DNA of 64,000 nucleotides from Chitinilyticum litopenaei DSM 21440 (GTDB lineage Bacteria > Pseudomonadota > Gammaproteobacteria > Burkholderiales > Chitinibacteraceae): positions 52,851 to 116,850 of the forward strand of contig NZ_KE386629.1 in the NCBI RefSeq assembly GCF_000428145.1, written 5' to 3'. Every line of letters starts with the position of its first letter. The stretch's first letter is position 1. Positions 17,295 through 25,666 of this stretch are shown here, piece after piece. The translations under genes were made by a program, and so were the position numbers. Under the pieces are notes generated by a model. The model did no database searches. It saw only the letters and a list, made by a program, of their open reading frames with translations, and was not told the origin of the DNA.

Positions 17295-18929
17295 TTATGC
17301 CGGCAGAACGCCGCCGGGAGTATTTTCCGGCGCCGCATCCGCGCCCGGCATGCTGCAGCTGCGGTTGCGACCACCCGCCTTGGCCTGATAGAGCGCCAGG
17401 TCGGCCATGGCCAGCAAGGCATCGAGTGTGTCGCCATTGTCGGGGTAGCTGGCCACGCCCGCCGAAAAGGTGACCGGCAGCAGCCGCCCGTTGCACGACG
17501 GCTGCTGCTGCTGCAGCCGGGTGCGCCAGAAGGCCGAGCGCAGGACGGCGAGCTCGCGGCTGGTTGCCGGCAGCAACAGCAGAAACTCCTCGCCGCCGAG
17601 GCGGAACAGGAAATCGCTTTGCCGGATGGCGCCCTGCAGCAGCCGGGCCAGGTGCACGAGCACGGCATCGCCGGCGGCATGACCATGCTCGTCGTTGATG
17701 CGCTTGAAGAAGTCCAGGTCCAGCATTACCACGGCCAGTGCCTGGCCCGAGCGCTGTGCGCCCGCCAGCAGGCTGGGCGCCACTTCTTCGAGGAAGCGGC
17801 GATTGTAGAGGCCGGTCAGCGCATCGCGGATGGCGGCTTCGCGCAGCCGGGCGTGCAGCGCGGCGTTGGAGTCCAGCTGTTCTTCCAGCGCCTGCAGCGC
17901 CTGGCGCAGCTCGATCTGGATCTTCTGGTGCGCGCTGATGTCGCGCAGCAGCAACAGGCGGCCGATGGCATGCTGGCGGTAGAGCACCGGGGCGGTATGC
18001 AGGTCGAAGTGCTGTTCGCCGATCTGCAAGCCGCCAGCCAGCGGGGGCGTTCCGCTCGCCAGTTGCGGCGCCAGCGCACCCAGGCAGGGCAGGTCGGCCA
18101 GGCGGCGGCCCTCGGGGTGCGGAGCCAGGCCGGGCAGTGCGGCGGCGGCCCGGTTGCACTGGACGATGCGCTGGGCATCGTCGATCAGCAGCACGGCGTC
18201 GGGCAGGGCATCCAGCAGGATGTCGTGGGCGACCGGGTGCATGTCGAACAGCTGGCGCTGGCTGATCAGCCAGTAAAACACCGCGCCCATCAGCAGGAAG
18301 CTGAAGGGGGTCGGGTCAAAATCGAAGACCAGCAGCAGGCCCGAGACATGTGCGGCATTGCTCAGCCAGGTCAGCGCCATGGCCAGTGCAAAGCCGAGGT
18401 AGTGCCGGCGATACAGCGGTGTGGCGCGCGCCAGCGCGTTGATGATGACCAGCATGCTCAGCGCCATGTAGCCATACAGGTAGAGCGTGCACACATAGAA
18501 CCACGGGCCGTGGCTGTAGCGGATGGCAGCGCCCGGTGCCGGGCTGACCGGCGTGGTGGCGGTGTACATCAGCAGATGGCTGTCATTGCTCAGGGCGATG
18601 GCCACGGTGAAGAGCGGCATCAGCAGCATGGCGGCATGCCACAGCGGGCTCGGGGGGCGGTAGTCGCCCTTCACATAAGTCCAGATGAACAGTGCCCAGT
18701 AGCTGGGCGCTGCCACGATGCCGGGCCAGGCCAGCTTGGCTAGCAGCACTTTTTCGGCCGCACCGGGCAGGGCCAGTTCGAGGCCGGCCGCACCGCTCCA
18801 CCAGCTGGCCGACAACAGCATGCCGATGAAATGAAATTTCCCCGGAAACAGCCGCCGGCGCCAGGTATGGGCTGCCAGCCCCAGCGTCAGCAGGGTGGCG
18901 GCAAGCAGCAGAAGCGCGGCGGCATTCAC
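17295..18929 (-). CDS. membrane-bound diguanylate cyclase (7-TM sensor + PAS-like + GGDEF)
   Basis: The 544-residue protein has seven hydrophobic segments in residues 1-220, resembling the N-terminal 7-TM domain of some sensor kinases. A PAS-like segment follows (about 230-345, with LPDAVLLIDDAQRIVQCN), then a short coil and a GGDEF domain (about 365-530). The active site is RLGGEEF, and the RxxD inhibitory site RQSD lies five residues before it, so c-di-GMP product inhibition is likely. DPLT-type start (IRDALTGLYNRRFLEE) and MLDLDFFKRINDEHGH are intact. It probably makes c-di-GMP in response to an envelope or membrane signal. Confidence 0.9.
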   Translation of the reverse strand: MNAAALLLLAATLLTLGLAAHTWRRRLFPGKFHFIGMLLSASWWSGAAGLELALPGAAEKVLLAKLAWPGIVAAPSYWALFIWTYVKGDYRPPSPLWHAAMLLMPLFTVAIALSNDSHLLMYTATTPVSPAPGAAIRYSHGPWFYVCTLYLYGYMALSMLVIINALARATPLYRRHYLGFALAMALTWLSNAAHVSGLLLVFDFDPTPFSFLLMGAVFYWLISQRQLFDMHPVAHDILLDALPDAVLLIDDAQRIVQCNRAAAALPGLAPHPEGRRLADLPCLGALAPQLASGTPPLAGGLQIGEQHFDLHTAPVLYRQHAIGRLLLLRDISAHQKIQIELRQALQALEEQLDSNAALHARLREAAIRDALTGLYNRRFLEEVAPSLLAGAQRSGQALAVVMLDLDFFKRINDEHGHAAGDAVLVHLARLLQGAIRQSDFLFRLGGEEFLLLLPATSRELAVLRSAFWRTRLQQQQPSCNGRLLPVTFSAGVASYPDNGDTLDALLAMADLALYQAKAGGRNRSCSMPGADAAPENTPGGVLPA

Positions 18930-18960
18930 GGAACGCTCCCGGGGCGGAGTGTGAAAAGGC

Positions 18961-18989
18961 GCAAAGCTTGCTTTTTCAGCAAGCTTTGC
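18961..18989. repeat. 12-bp perfect inverted repeat
   Basis: GCAAAGCTTGCT (18961-18972) and AGCAAGCTTTGC (18978-18989) flank TTTTC. It lies upstream of the diguanylate cyclase gene and downstream of the esterase-like gene (71 bases after its stop at 19061, on the minus strand), and may serve as a terminator of the latter. Confidence 0.55.
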
Positions 18990-19060
18990 TGCAGCTGCCG
19001 ATTATGCGCGCAGGCACACCGGCAGACAACACTGCACCGCAGGGGGACGTGCGATCCGGC

Positions 19061-20416
19061 TCAGCGCGGGAAGAAGCTGCTCAGCGGCTGCTTCAGGTGC
19101 AGCAGCCACAGGGTGGTGGCTTCCCGGTTGGCCTTGAGCGCGTAGCGGCCTTCCTGCAGCTTGCCGTCGATGATCAGGCCGTCTTCGGCATCCTTGCTGG
19201 CCGCGCCGCTGATCTCGGCTTTCAGGCCGAAATCATTGTCGTTGATCACCGCGATGCGGCCTTCGACCAGCGCCAGGCCTTCGGCCTTTTCCGCCTGCCA
19301 GCCCAGCTCGCGCAGATCGAGCACGCGCTGCTTGCGGACGGTTTTCAGACCGGCCAGTTCTTCAGCCTTGGCGTATTCGAATTCGCGGCCATCGGCGAGC
19401 TTCTTCTCGCCCAGATCGTCGGCGCCCGCCAGGTCGATGACATACAGCACATTGCGCATGACCTTGTCCGCGCCCTTGCCCTGCTCGACGGTCAGGAAGC
19501 GCGTGTTGTCGATGGCGACCAGATCGCCCAGCTTGGCGTCGCCGTTTTTCTTGTAGCCGCTGTCGATCGGGTAGGCGAACATGCGGGTGGCGCCGCTGCC
19601 CGGGTCGTATTCGACCACGCGCACAAAGGCAGCCTGATGGCGGGTTTCCCGGTTGATGTCCAGCGTGGACTGCATGATCGCGTAAACCTTGCCGTTCGGA
19701 GCGACGGCAACCCCTTCGAAACCGCGGTTCGGGTAGCGTGCCGCCAGCACTTCGGGCAGACCCTTGCCCGGCGCCAGTTGCTTGAGTACCGCGCCGCTGG
19801 ACGGATCGATGCGGGCAATAAACGGACCGTATTCGTCGCTAACCCAAAGCTTGCCTTCCTTGTCGGGCGATACCCCTTCAGGATCGATGCCAAGCGGCGA
19901 GTTGCCCAGCAGCGCCAGCCGGTCGGACAGCGCCGCTTCGCCGGTCGCGCCGGTCGTGCCATCCGGCAGCGGCAGGCCGCTGGCCGGCTTGCCCTCATAG
20001 CTGATGGCCTGGCTGGCGGTCACGCTTGCGCGTTCGGCCAGGCTGACGCGGATTTCCGCCAGGCGCGGCACATAATCCGGCGTCGGGAAGACCTTGCCGC
20101 TGCGCTGCTTCTCGCCGGCGTTCACCTTCGGGGCGTCACCGTTCGGGCCGCGGTCACCCACCGCCCAGAAGACCAGCGCGCCATCCTTGTCGATTTTCTT
20201 CAGCGCCAGCCCCGAACCGGGGGCAAAGGGAAAGCCCTGCGGAAATTCGCTGCTGAATTCGCCCTGATAGGGCACGTTCAGCGCCGGCGGGCTTTGCAGC
20301 TCGTAACGCTCGACCACACTCACCACCGGGTGCGCCGGGGTATCAAGGGCGTAGGGCGCGGCAAACGCGGCGAGGGGACTCAGCAGCAGCGGCAGGGCAA
20401 ACAGATGGCGGCGCAT
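19061..20416 (-). CDS. esterase-like phytase-family periplasmic protein
   Basis: This 451-residue secreted protein has a signal peptide ending in AAFAAPY. Its body resembles the esterase-like activity of phytase family (beta-propeller type): FWAVGDRGPNGDAPKV, DPEGVSPDKEGKLWVSDEYG, GFEGVAVAPNGKVYAIMQS and EGLALVEGRIAVINDNDFG, the last two being blade-like repeats with conserved acidic residues. Family members are little characterised and may hydrolyse phosphate esters. The start at 20416 gives a clean signal peptide. It is divergent from the Leu/Ile/Val-type binding-protein gene across about 200 bases. Confidence 0.75.
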   Translation of the reverse strand: MRRHLFALPLLLSPLAAFAAPYALDTPAHPVVSVVERYELQSPPALNVPYQGEFSSEFPQGFPFAPGSGLALKKIDKDGALVFWAVGDRGPNGDAPKVNAGEKQRSGKVFPTPDYVPRLAEIRVSLAERASVTASQAISYEGKPASGLPLPDGTTGATGEAALSDRLALLGNSPLGIDPEGVSPDKEGKLWVSDEYGPFIARIDPSSGAVLKQLAPGKGLPEVLAARYPNRGFEGVAVAPNGKVYAIMQSTLDINRETRHQAAFVRVVEYDPGSGATRMFAYPIDSGYKKNGDAKLGDLVAIDNTRFLTVEQGKGADKVMRNVLYVIDLAGADDLGEKKLADGREFEYAKAEELAGLKTVRKQRVLDLRELGWQAEKAEGLALVEGRIAVINDNDFGLKAEISGAASKDAEDGLIIDGKLQEGRYALKANREATTLWLLHLKQPLSSFFPR

Positions 20417-20620
20417 GGACGATTCTCTGGGCAGGATGGAAAGCCAGCGACTGTAGTAGCTGTGGATGACCGCAAGATGACAGCCGTGTTGCCTGACTGT
20501 TGCTGCACGGTGACATTTTTCTTGCGCATGGTCGGCGTGGATTGCGCACAAGGATGGCATCACCTACAACGGATGGCGCGCAATGCGCCCACGATATTCC
20601 AATCAGCCGGAGATGATGCA

Positions 20621-21835
20621 ATGAGCCTTGCCCGATACAGCCTGATGGCTGCCGCCGTGATGTCCCTCGCCGCTTGTGGCGACAAGCAACCCGAAGCCGC
20701 ACCGGAAGCCAGCGCGCCGGCGGCCAGTGCCGCCGCTCCGGCTGCCAGCACCGAGTCCGACGTGATCGTGATCGGCCACGCCGGTCCCTTGACCGGCTCG
20801 ATTGCCCACCTTGGCAAGGACAACGAGTATGGCGTGAAGATGGCCATCGACGAAATCAACGAAGCCGGCGGCGTGGACATCGGCGGCAAGAAGATGAAGA
20901 TCGAAATGATCTCCGAAGACGACCAGGCCGACCCGAAGGTCGCCACGACCATCGCCCAGCGCTTTGTCGACAAGAAGGTCAACGGCGTCATCGGCCACCT
21001 GAATTCCGGCACCACCATCCCGGCGTCCAAGATCTACAACGAAGCCGGCTTTGCGCAGATTTCGCCGTCCGCCACCGCCGTGGCCTACACCGCCCAGGGC
21101 TTCAAGACCGCGTTCCGCGTGATGGCCAACGACGCGCAGCAGGGCAAGGTGCTCGGCGAATACGCGGTGAAGAAGCTCGGCGCGAAGAAGGTCGCGATCA
21201 TCGACGACCGCACCGCCTACGGCCAGGGCCTGGCCGACCAGTTCGAGGCTGCCGCCAAGGCCGCCGGCGGCGAAGTGGTGAAGCGTGAATTCACCAGCAA
21301 TGCCGAAACCGATTTCAGCTCGATCCTCACCAACATCAAGGCCGCCAAGCCGGATCTGGTGTTCTTTGGCGGCATGGATGCGCAAGCTGCGCCAATGAAG
21401 AAGCAGCTGGCCAAGCTGGGCATCAAGGCCAAGATGATGGGCGGCGACGGCGCGCAGACTCCCGAGTTCGTGAAGCTCTCCGGCAGCGACGCCGAGGGCA
21501 TGGTCGCCTCGATCCCGGGCGTGCCGAAGGAGCAGATGCCGGGCGGCAAGGAGTTCCTGGAAAAATTCAAGGCCAAGAACGGCGCCGAAGTCCAGCTGTA
21601 CGCCCCGTTCTGCTATGACGCGGTGATGGTGATGGTCGACGCGATGAAGCGCGCCGGCTCGACCGACCCGGCCAAGTACCTGCCGGAGCTGGCCAAGACC
21701 AACTACAAGGGCGTGACCGGCGAGATTGCCTTCGACGAAAAGGGCGACATCAAGAACGGCGCGGTGACGCTGTACACCGTCAAGGGCGGCAAGTGGGAAG
21801 TGCTCGACATCATCGGCGGCGGCGCAGCGCAGTAA
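20621..21835 (+). CDS. branched-chain amino-acid ABC transporter substrate-binding lipoprotein
   Basis: The 404-residue protein is a LivK-type type-1 periplasmic binding protein: VIVIGHAGPLTGSIAHLGKD, GVKMAIDEINEAGGVDIGGK, GVIGHLNSGTTIPASKIYNE and SPSATAVAYT. Its N-terminus has a lipobox (SLAACG) and then an Ala/Pro/Glu-rich linker, so it is probably tethered to a membrane, which is less usual for LivK-like proteins in Gram-negatives. The ATG at 20621 follows CCGGAGATG. No livH/M/G/F genes follow; a strong terminator ends the unit, so the permease must be elsewhere. Confidence 0.9.
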   Translation: MSLARYSLMAAAVMSLAACGDKQPEAAPEASAPAASAAAPAASTESDVIVIGHAGPLTGSIAHLGKDNEYGVKMAIDEINEAGGVDIGGKKMKIEMISEDDQADPKVATTIAQRFVDKKVNGVIGHLNSGTTIPASKIYNEAGFAQISPSATAVAYTAQGFKTAFRVMANDAQQGKVLGEYAVKKLGAKKVAIIDDRTAYGQGLADQFEAAAKAAGGEVVKREFTSNAETDFSSILTNIKAAKPDLVFFGGMDAQAAPMKKQLAKLGIKAKMMGGDGAQTPEFVKLSGSDAEGMVASIPGVPKEQMPGGKEFLEKFKAKNGAEVQLYAPFCYDAVMVMVDAMKRAGSTDPAKYLPELAKTNYKGVTGEIAFDEKGDIKNGAVTLYTVKGGKWEVLDIIGGGAAQ

Positions 21836-21850
21836 AGCGCGCAGCCCAGC

Positions 21851-21880
21851 AAAAAAGGAGCCGCGAGGCTCCTTTTTTGT
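21851..21880 (+). terminator. intrinsic terminator of the LivK-type gene
   Basis: AAAAAAGGAGCC, loop GCGA, and GGCTCCTTTTTT form a symmetrical hairpin with a T-run, 16 bases after the stop codon. It could work in both directions. Confidence 0.9.
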
Positions 21881-21895
21881 TGCTGTGATCCGGTT

Positions 21896-22070
21896 CCTGA
21901 TCGGCAAGACTTCTCGGCAAAACCCAAATGAACCACAGAGGCACAGAGATCACAGCGAAAAAGCAGGAGGAGACTTGTGCATTGCTCGGGTTTTTCTTGC
22001 GCTGTGGCTTCTGTGTCTCTGTGGTTCAAGAAGGTTTTTGTTGCATGCCGAGAAGGCTAGCCAGTCAGGA
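21896..22070. repeat. two-part palindromic repeat, copy 2
   Basis: The inner arms are AACCACAGAGGCACAGAGAT (from about 21930) and its near-complement ending in CTCTGTGGTT (to 22026). The outer arms, from CTGATCGGCAAGACTTCTCG to GCCGAGAAGGCTAGCCAGTC, are imperfectly inverted. It matches copy 1 at 15630-15794 in layout and most of the sequence. Confidence 0.65.
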
Positions 22071-22076
22071 TCCGGC

Positions 22077-22889
22077 TTACTCCCGCTCTTTCTGTTGCAG
22101 CACCTTGCCGATGAGCGCGCGGATGACGGAAGGCTCGAAGGGCTTGTCGCAGATGCCGGAAACCCCCGCCTGTTCGACCGCCGCCAGCCGGCCGGCATGG
22201 GTTTCGGACGACACCATCAGCACGGGCAGCTCGCTTTGCCAGCTGTGGTGGCGGATGTATTCGATCAGTTCGCGGCCGTCCATTTCCGGCATGTTGTAAT
22301 CGGTGAGCACCAGATCGAAGCTGCTGGCTTCGAGCAGGTTCATCGCTTCCCGGCCGTTCGCGGCCTCGGTGATCAGGCGCACGCCGACCTTGCCGAGCAC
22401 CTGGCGCATGTAGTTGCGCGCCGCGCGCGAGTCGTCGACCAGCAGCACGCGCAGGCTGTCCAGCGACACTTCCTCATCGAAGGAGGTGTCGTCGGACAGG
22501 TAGTCGAGCGTGGTATTGAGCGCGCGCGCCAGCAGCTCCTGCGTGAAGGGCTTGGGAACAATGGCGCAGACGCCGAGCTGGCGCACCGGCTCCAGCATTT
22601 GCGGACGGGTTTCGCTGGAAACGAGGATAAAGGCCAGGTTCTGCGTTTCCGGCAGGCTGCGCATCAGCGTCAGCAGCTCGACGCCAGTCATGTCAGCCAG
22701 GTACATGGCGGACAGCACCAGTTCGTATTCGCCTTGCTGCAGGCGGGCCATGGCCTGCTGCGCGGTGCCGACGTGGTCGATCTGCGAGGCGCCGAGCTTT
22801 TGCAGATAGCTGGTGATGACGCTCGCCTGCACGCCGGATGGCTCGATCAGCAGGATGCGCAGTTGCGTGGCGGAATAATGGCGGGCCAT
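22077..22889 (-). CDS. dual-receiver response regulator with a degenerate first receiver
   Basis: The 270-residue protein is two receiver (CheY-like) domains and no output domain. The second (about 145-265) is complete: VLLVDDSRAARN, TDYNMPEMDG with the phosphorylatable Asp, and the Lys in CDKPFE. The first (about 10-125) reads LLIEPSG where the acidic pair should be, and LVLSAMYLADMTG where the phospho-site should be, so the Asp is replaced by Ala (residue 61); the Lys is kept. The first half is therefore probably a non-phosphorylated pseudo-receiver. The ATG at 22889 is preferred over GTG at 22892. No kinase lies nearby. Confidence 0.85.
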   Translation of the reverse strand: MARHYSATQLRILLIEPSGVQASVITSYLQKLGASQIDHVGTAQQAMARLQQGEYELVLSAMYLADMTGVELLTLMRSLPETQNLAFILVSSETRPQMLEPVRQLGVCAIVPKPFTQELLARALNTTLDYLSDDTSFDEEVSLDSLRVLLVDDSRAARNYMRQVLGKVGVRLITEAANGREAMNLLEASSFDLVLTDYNMPEMDGRELIEYIRHHSWQSELPVLMVSSETHAGRLAAVEQAGVSGICDKPFEPSVIRALIGKVLQQKERE

Positions 22890-23004
22890 CACGATTTTCC
22901 AGGTTGTCAGCTTCTTATCGTAGAACGCCGTGTCAGGAAAGACAGAGGAACGCGGCCTGTCCTTGCCTGGCGTAAACTGGCGTTTTCACCGCCGGGCTTT
23001 CACG

Positions 23005-23613
23005 ATGAACATCACCGTGCTGTTTCCCACCGTCACCGAGGCGCGCTGCCTGAGCCGCAGCGATGTTGATGTCGCCGTGTGCGGCGTCGGCCTTGTGCAG
23101 GCCGCGCACGCGACGACGAAGCTGATCCTGCAGCAGCGGCCGGACTGGCTGATCCTCGCCGGCATTGCCGGCGTCTACCCCGGCTCGGCACTGAAAATCG
23201 GCGATGTCGTGCTGGTCGCCAGCGAACGCGAGGCCGACCTCGGCTTTTACGGCAAGACCGGCTTCACGCATCTGGCCGATCTGGACATCGACATGGAGTT
23301 CAGCGTGCGGCGCGTGCTGCACTGCCCGTGGCTGCCCGCCCAGCCGCCCTTGCCGCTCGCCAGCAGCAATTCGCTGAATGTCGCGCTGGCGCCCTTTGTC
23401 GCGCATGCCGGCGTCGATGTCGAGAACATGGAAGGCGCGGCGTTTTTCCATGCCTGCCTGCAGGAGGAGCAGCGCTTTCTGGAAGTGCGCGCGGTTTCCA
23501 ACCGCGTGACGCTTGACGACGAAGCCTGGGATTTTCAGGCCTCGCTGCACGCGCTGGGGCAGGGGCTGAACCGGGTGATCGACCATTTGCTGGCTACGCC
23601 AGGTAACCGATGA
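23005..23613 (+). CDS. nucleoside phosphorylase-fold hydrolase (futalosine hydrolase/MTA-SAH nucleosidase-like)
   Basis: The 202-residue protein has the PNP/UDP phosphorylase fold. It shows GVGLVQAAHATTKLI, LILAGIAGVYPGSALKIGDV (the usual AG-IAG loop) and VENMEGAAFFHACLQ, which carries the Glu-x-Met-Glu-Gly-Ala nucleoside/ribose-binding motif, then RAVSNRV with an Asp-rich follow-on (LDDEAW). Relatives include MqnB, which removes hypoxanthine from futalosine, and MTA/SAH nucleosidase. At about 200 residues it is a little short. No other futalosine-pathway gene is visible, so I do not assign a symbol. Confidence 0.75.
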   Translation: MNITVLFPTVTEARCLSRSDVDVAVCGVGLVQAAHATTKLILQQRPDWLILAGIAGVYPGSALKIGDVVLVASEREADLGFYGKTGFTHLADLDIDMEFSVRRVLHCPWLPAQPPLPLASSNSLNVALAPFVAHAGVDVENMEGAAFFHACLQEEQRFLEVRAVSNRVTLDDEAWDFQASLHALGQGLNRVIDHLLATPGNR

Positions 23614-23785
23614 ATGGTGATCCATATACATTATGCTGTATGTGCCTAGATCCATTTTATATGTTTGGTTTGGCTGATATACCCATGTTTTTCTTGCCTG
23701 TTGCCATTTCATGAACAGGACAGGCTGGGTTTGTCATGCGGGTTTTGTATAGTTAACTGAATAAAACCTGACAATTTTTCTAACA

Positions 23786-25411
23786 ATGATCGAATCCCGG
23801 CGGCCGCTGCACGCTTCTCCTGTCCCGCCTGTCGCGTTCTGGCCGCATCCGGCCATCCAGGAAGGCTTGCCGCTGCGCATCCTGCTCGACCGCAGTCTGC
23901 CGCCAGGCCCGCGTCGTACGCTGGCGCTGGCCTGGGGGTGCAGTCTTGTCCTGTGCATTCTGTTTGCGCTGCTGACGATCTACTGGGAGCTGACCGGTCA
24001 GGCGCTGCGCTTTGGCGGCGCCCAGGTGTACGTGACCATCTATCCGCCACTGGTGCTGTGCACGCTGTGGGTGCTGTGGTTTGGCGTGCGCTGGGGGGCG
24101 GTGCCAGCCTATCTGGCGACACTGGCGGTGGCCGTCGTGTCGGGCATGCCCTGGTACTGGTCCCTGCTGTTCGCCTTTTCCAATGTGCTGGGTTATCTGG
24201 TGCTGGGTACGGCCTATCGCGCCATCCAGATGCCCTGCGCGCTGCGCAGCGCCCCGGCCATCCTGTTCTTTGTGGCCATTGCCTTTATTGCCAATGTCTT
24301 CAGCGCGACCGGTTCCTTTGTCTGGTCGCACACCAATGCCCTGAACCAGCATGATGCCTTTGCCGTGTGGCAGGGCTGGTGGCTGGGTGGTTTCCTGCAG
24401 ACGGTGTTCATCGTTGGCCCGGTGCTGGCGCTGTGCACGCCGGCGGTGCTGCGCTGGCGGCAGACGCATTTCCCGATGCCGGATTGCGGCCTGCTGGAAA
24501 CCTGGCGCCTTTTGAGCGCCGGTGCGCTGGGCGTGCTGGGCGTGCTGGGTTTTCTGTGGCTGTCCTTCGTGCTGAGCAACCGCAGCGTGCAGATTCGCAG
24601 TGAAAACGCGGCCGAAGCCTGGCGGCAGCTGGCGGTGGTCACGCACGATGCCACCGTGGCGGTGTACTGGATCCTGACCGTGCTGTTTCTGGCAATGGTG
24701 TTCCTGGGGTACCGCTTCTTCCTGCACTGGACCGGCCAGCTGGAAGACGCTGCCGAGCGGCTGGCGCAGGAACGCGACATGGCCATGCGTCGCCAGCAGG
24801 AGGCGGAGGAGGCCCGCGCCGAGCTGGAGCGCGTCAACCAGGAGCTGGCGGTGCGCATGGTCGAGGTGGAAAGCCTGCAATACCAGCTGCAGGAGCAGGC
24901 GATCCGCGATCCGCTTACCCACCTGTATAACCGCCGCTATCTGCAGGACACGCTGCCGGTGGAGTTGCAGCGCGCCCAGCGCCAGGGTTATCGCTGCTGC
25001 GTGGTGATGATCGACCTTGATCACTTCAAGGCCGTCAATGATGTGCATGGCCATGCCGTGGGCGATGCGGTGCTGGTCACGCTGGCTGGCGTGCTGCGCA
25101 TGGGGCTGCGCTCGGTCGATTTCAGCGCGCGCTATGGCGGCGAGGAGTTCTGCCTGGTGCTCTCCGACCTGACCGGTGCACAGGCGCAGGGCTGCGTACA
25201 CCATCTGCAGCGCCTGTACGCCAGCCAGCGCGTGATGTCGCCGGGAGGCGAGCTGAGCGGGCTGACCTTTTCCGCCGGCGTGGCCGAATATCCGGCCCAT
25301 GGTCTGGATGAAGCCAGCCTGCTGCTGGCTGCCGATCAGGCGCTCTACGCCGCCAAGGAAGCCGGGCGCAACCGGGTCTTTATCGCGGCCAATGCCGTGC
25401 CTGATTATTGA
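23786..25411 (+). CDS. membrane-bound diguanylate cyclase (MASE1-like + GGDEF)
   Basis: The 541-residue protein has eight or so hydrophobic segments in residues 45-320, resembling a MASE1-type sensor, with a polar loop around 265-295. A heptad-rich coiled coil follows (about 325-370, rich in Glu, Ala and Gln), then a GGDEF domain ending at about 530. The catalytic motif is RYGGEEF and the inhibitory RxxD is RSVD, five residues upstream. IRDPLTHLYNRRYLQD and MIDLDHFKAVNDVHGH are intact. It should be an active c-di-GMP synthase. The stop codon lies in the outer arm of the REP element that follows. The 172-base upstream gap is AT-rich. Confidence 0.88.
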   Translation: MIESRRPLHASPVPPVAFWPHPAIQEGLPLRILLDRSLPPGPRRTLALAWGCSLVLCILFALLTIYWELTGQALRFGGAQVYVTIYPPLVLCTLWVLWFGVRWGAVPAYLATLAVAVVSGMPWYWSLLFAFSNVLGYLVLGTAYRAIQMPCALRSAPAILFFVAIAFIANVFSATGSFVWSHTNALNQHDAFAVWQGWWLGGFLQTVFIVGPVLALCTPAVLRWRQTHFPMPDCGLLETWRLLSAGALGVLGVLGFLWLSFVLSNRSVQIRSENAAEAWRQLAVVTHDATVAVYWILTVLFLAMVFLGYRFFLHWTGQLEDAAERLAQERDMAMRRQQEAEEARAELERVNQELAVRMVEVESLQYQLQEQAIRDPLTHLYNRRYLQDTLPVELQRAQRQGYRCCVVMIDLDHFKAVNDVHGHAVGDAVLVTLAGVLRMGLRSVDFSARYGGEEFCLVLSDLTGAQAQGCVHHLQRLYASQRVMSPGGELSGLTFSAGVAEYPAHGLDEASLLLAADQALYAAKEAGRNRVFIAANAVPDY

Positions 25412-25519
25412 TCCGGCCCCCTGATGTTTTCACTCGTAGGAGCGAGCTTGCTCGCGATAAGCAATGTTTCGCGAGCAAGCTCGCTCCTACGGAAATTCAT
25501 ACTTCTGAGGGCCGGATCA
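25409..25519. repeat. REP element with perfect 22-bp arms and outer arms overlapping a stop codon
   Basis: The 22-base arms 25435-25456 and 25470-25491 are perfectly inverted around a 13-base loop; their core is GGAGCGAGCTTGCTCGCG. Outside them, TGATCCGGCCCC (25409-25420) is matched by GGGCCGGATCA ending near 25519. The left outer arm begins with the TGA of the diguanylate cyclase gene. Confidence 0.8.
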
Positions 25520-25520
25520 A

Positions 25521-25582
25521 TAGGTAGTTATCTCAGCAAAGTACAACTCGTCATTCCTGCGGGACGCCGGGATGACGAGTTG
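25521..25582. repeat. dispersed repeat, copy 2, palindromic
   Basis: CAACTCGTCATTCC (25544-25557) is inverted at 25569-25582 with one mismatch. The left arm, 25521-25557, is the reverse-complement match of 282-318. The rest of the gap to 25666 holds nothing else I can assign. Confidence 0.6.
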
Positions 25583-25666
25583 CTGAGCTGGCTAGCTACT
25601 CAGGTTTCTTCTTGGGGTATTGCCATGCAGCCAATGGTAGTGATGGGCTGCAGGTTCATACCCTGC

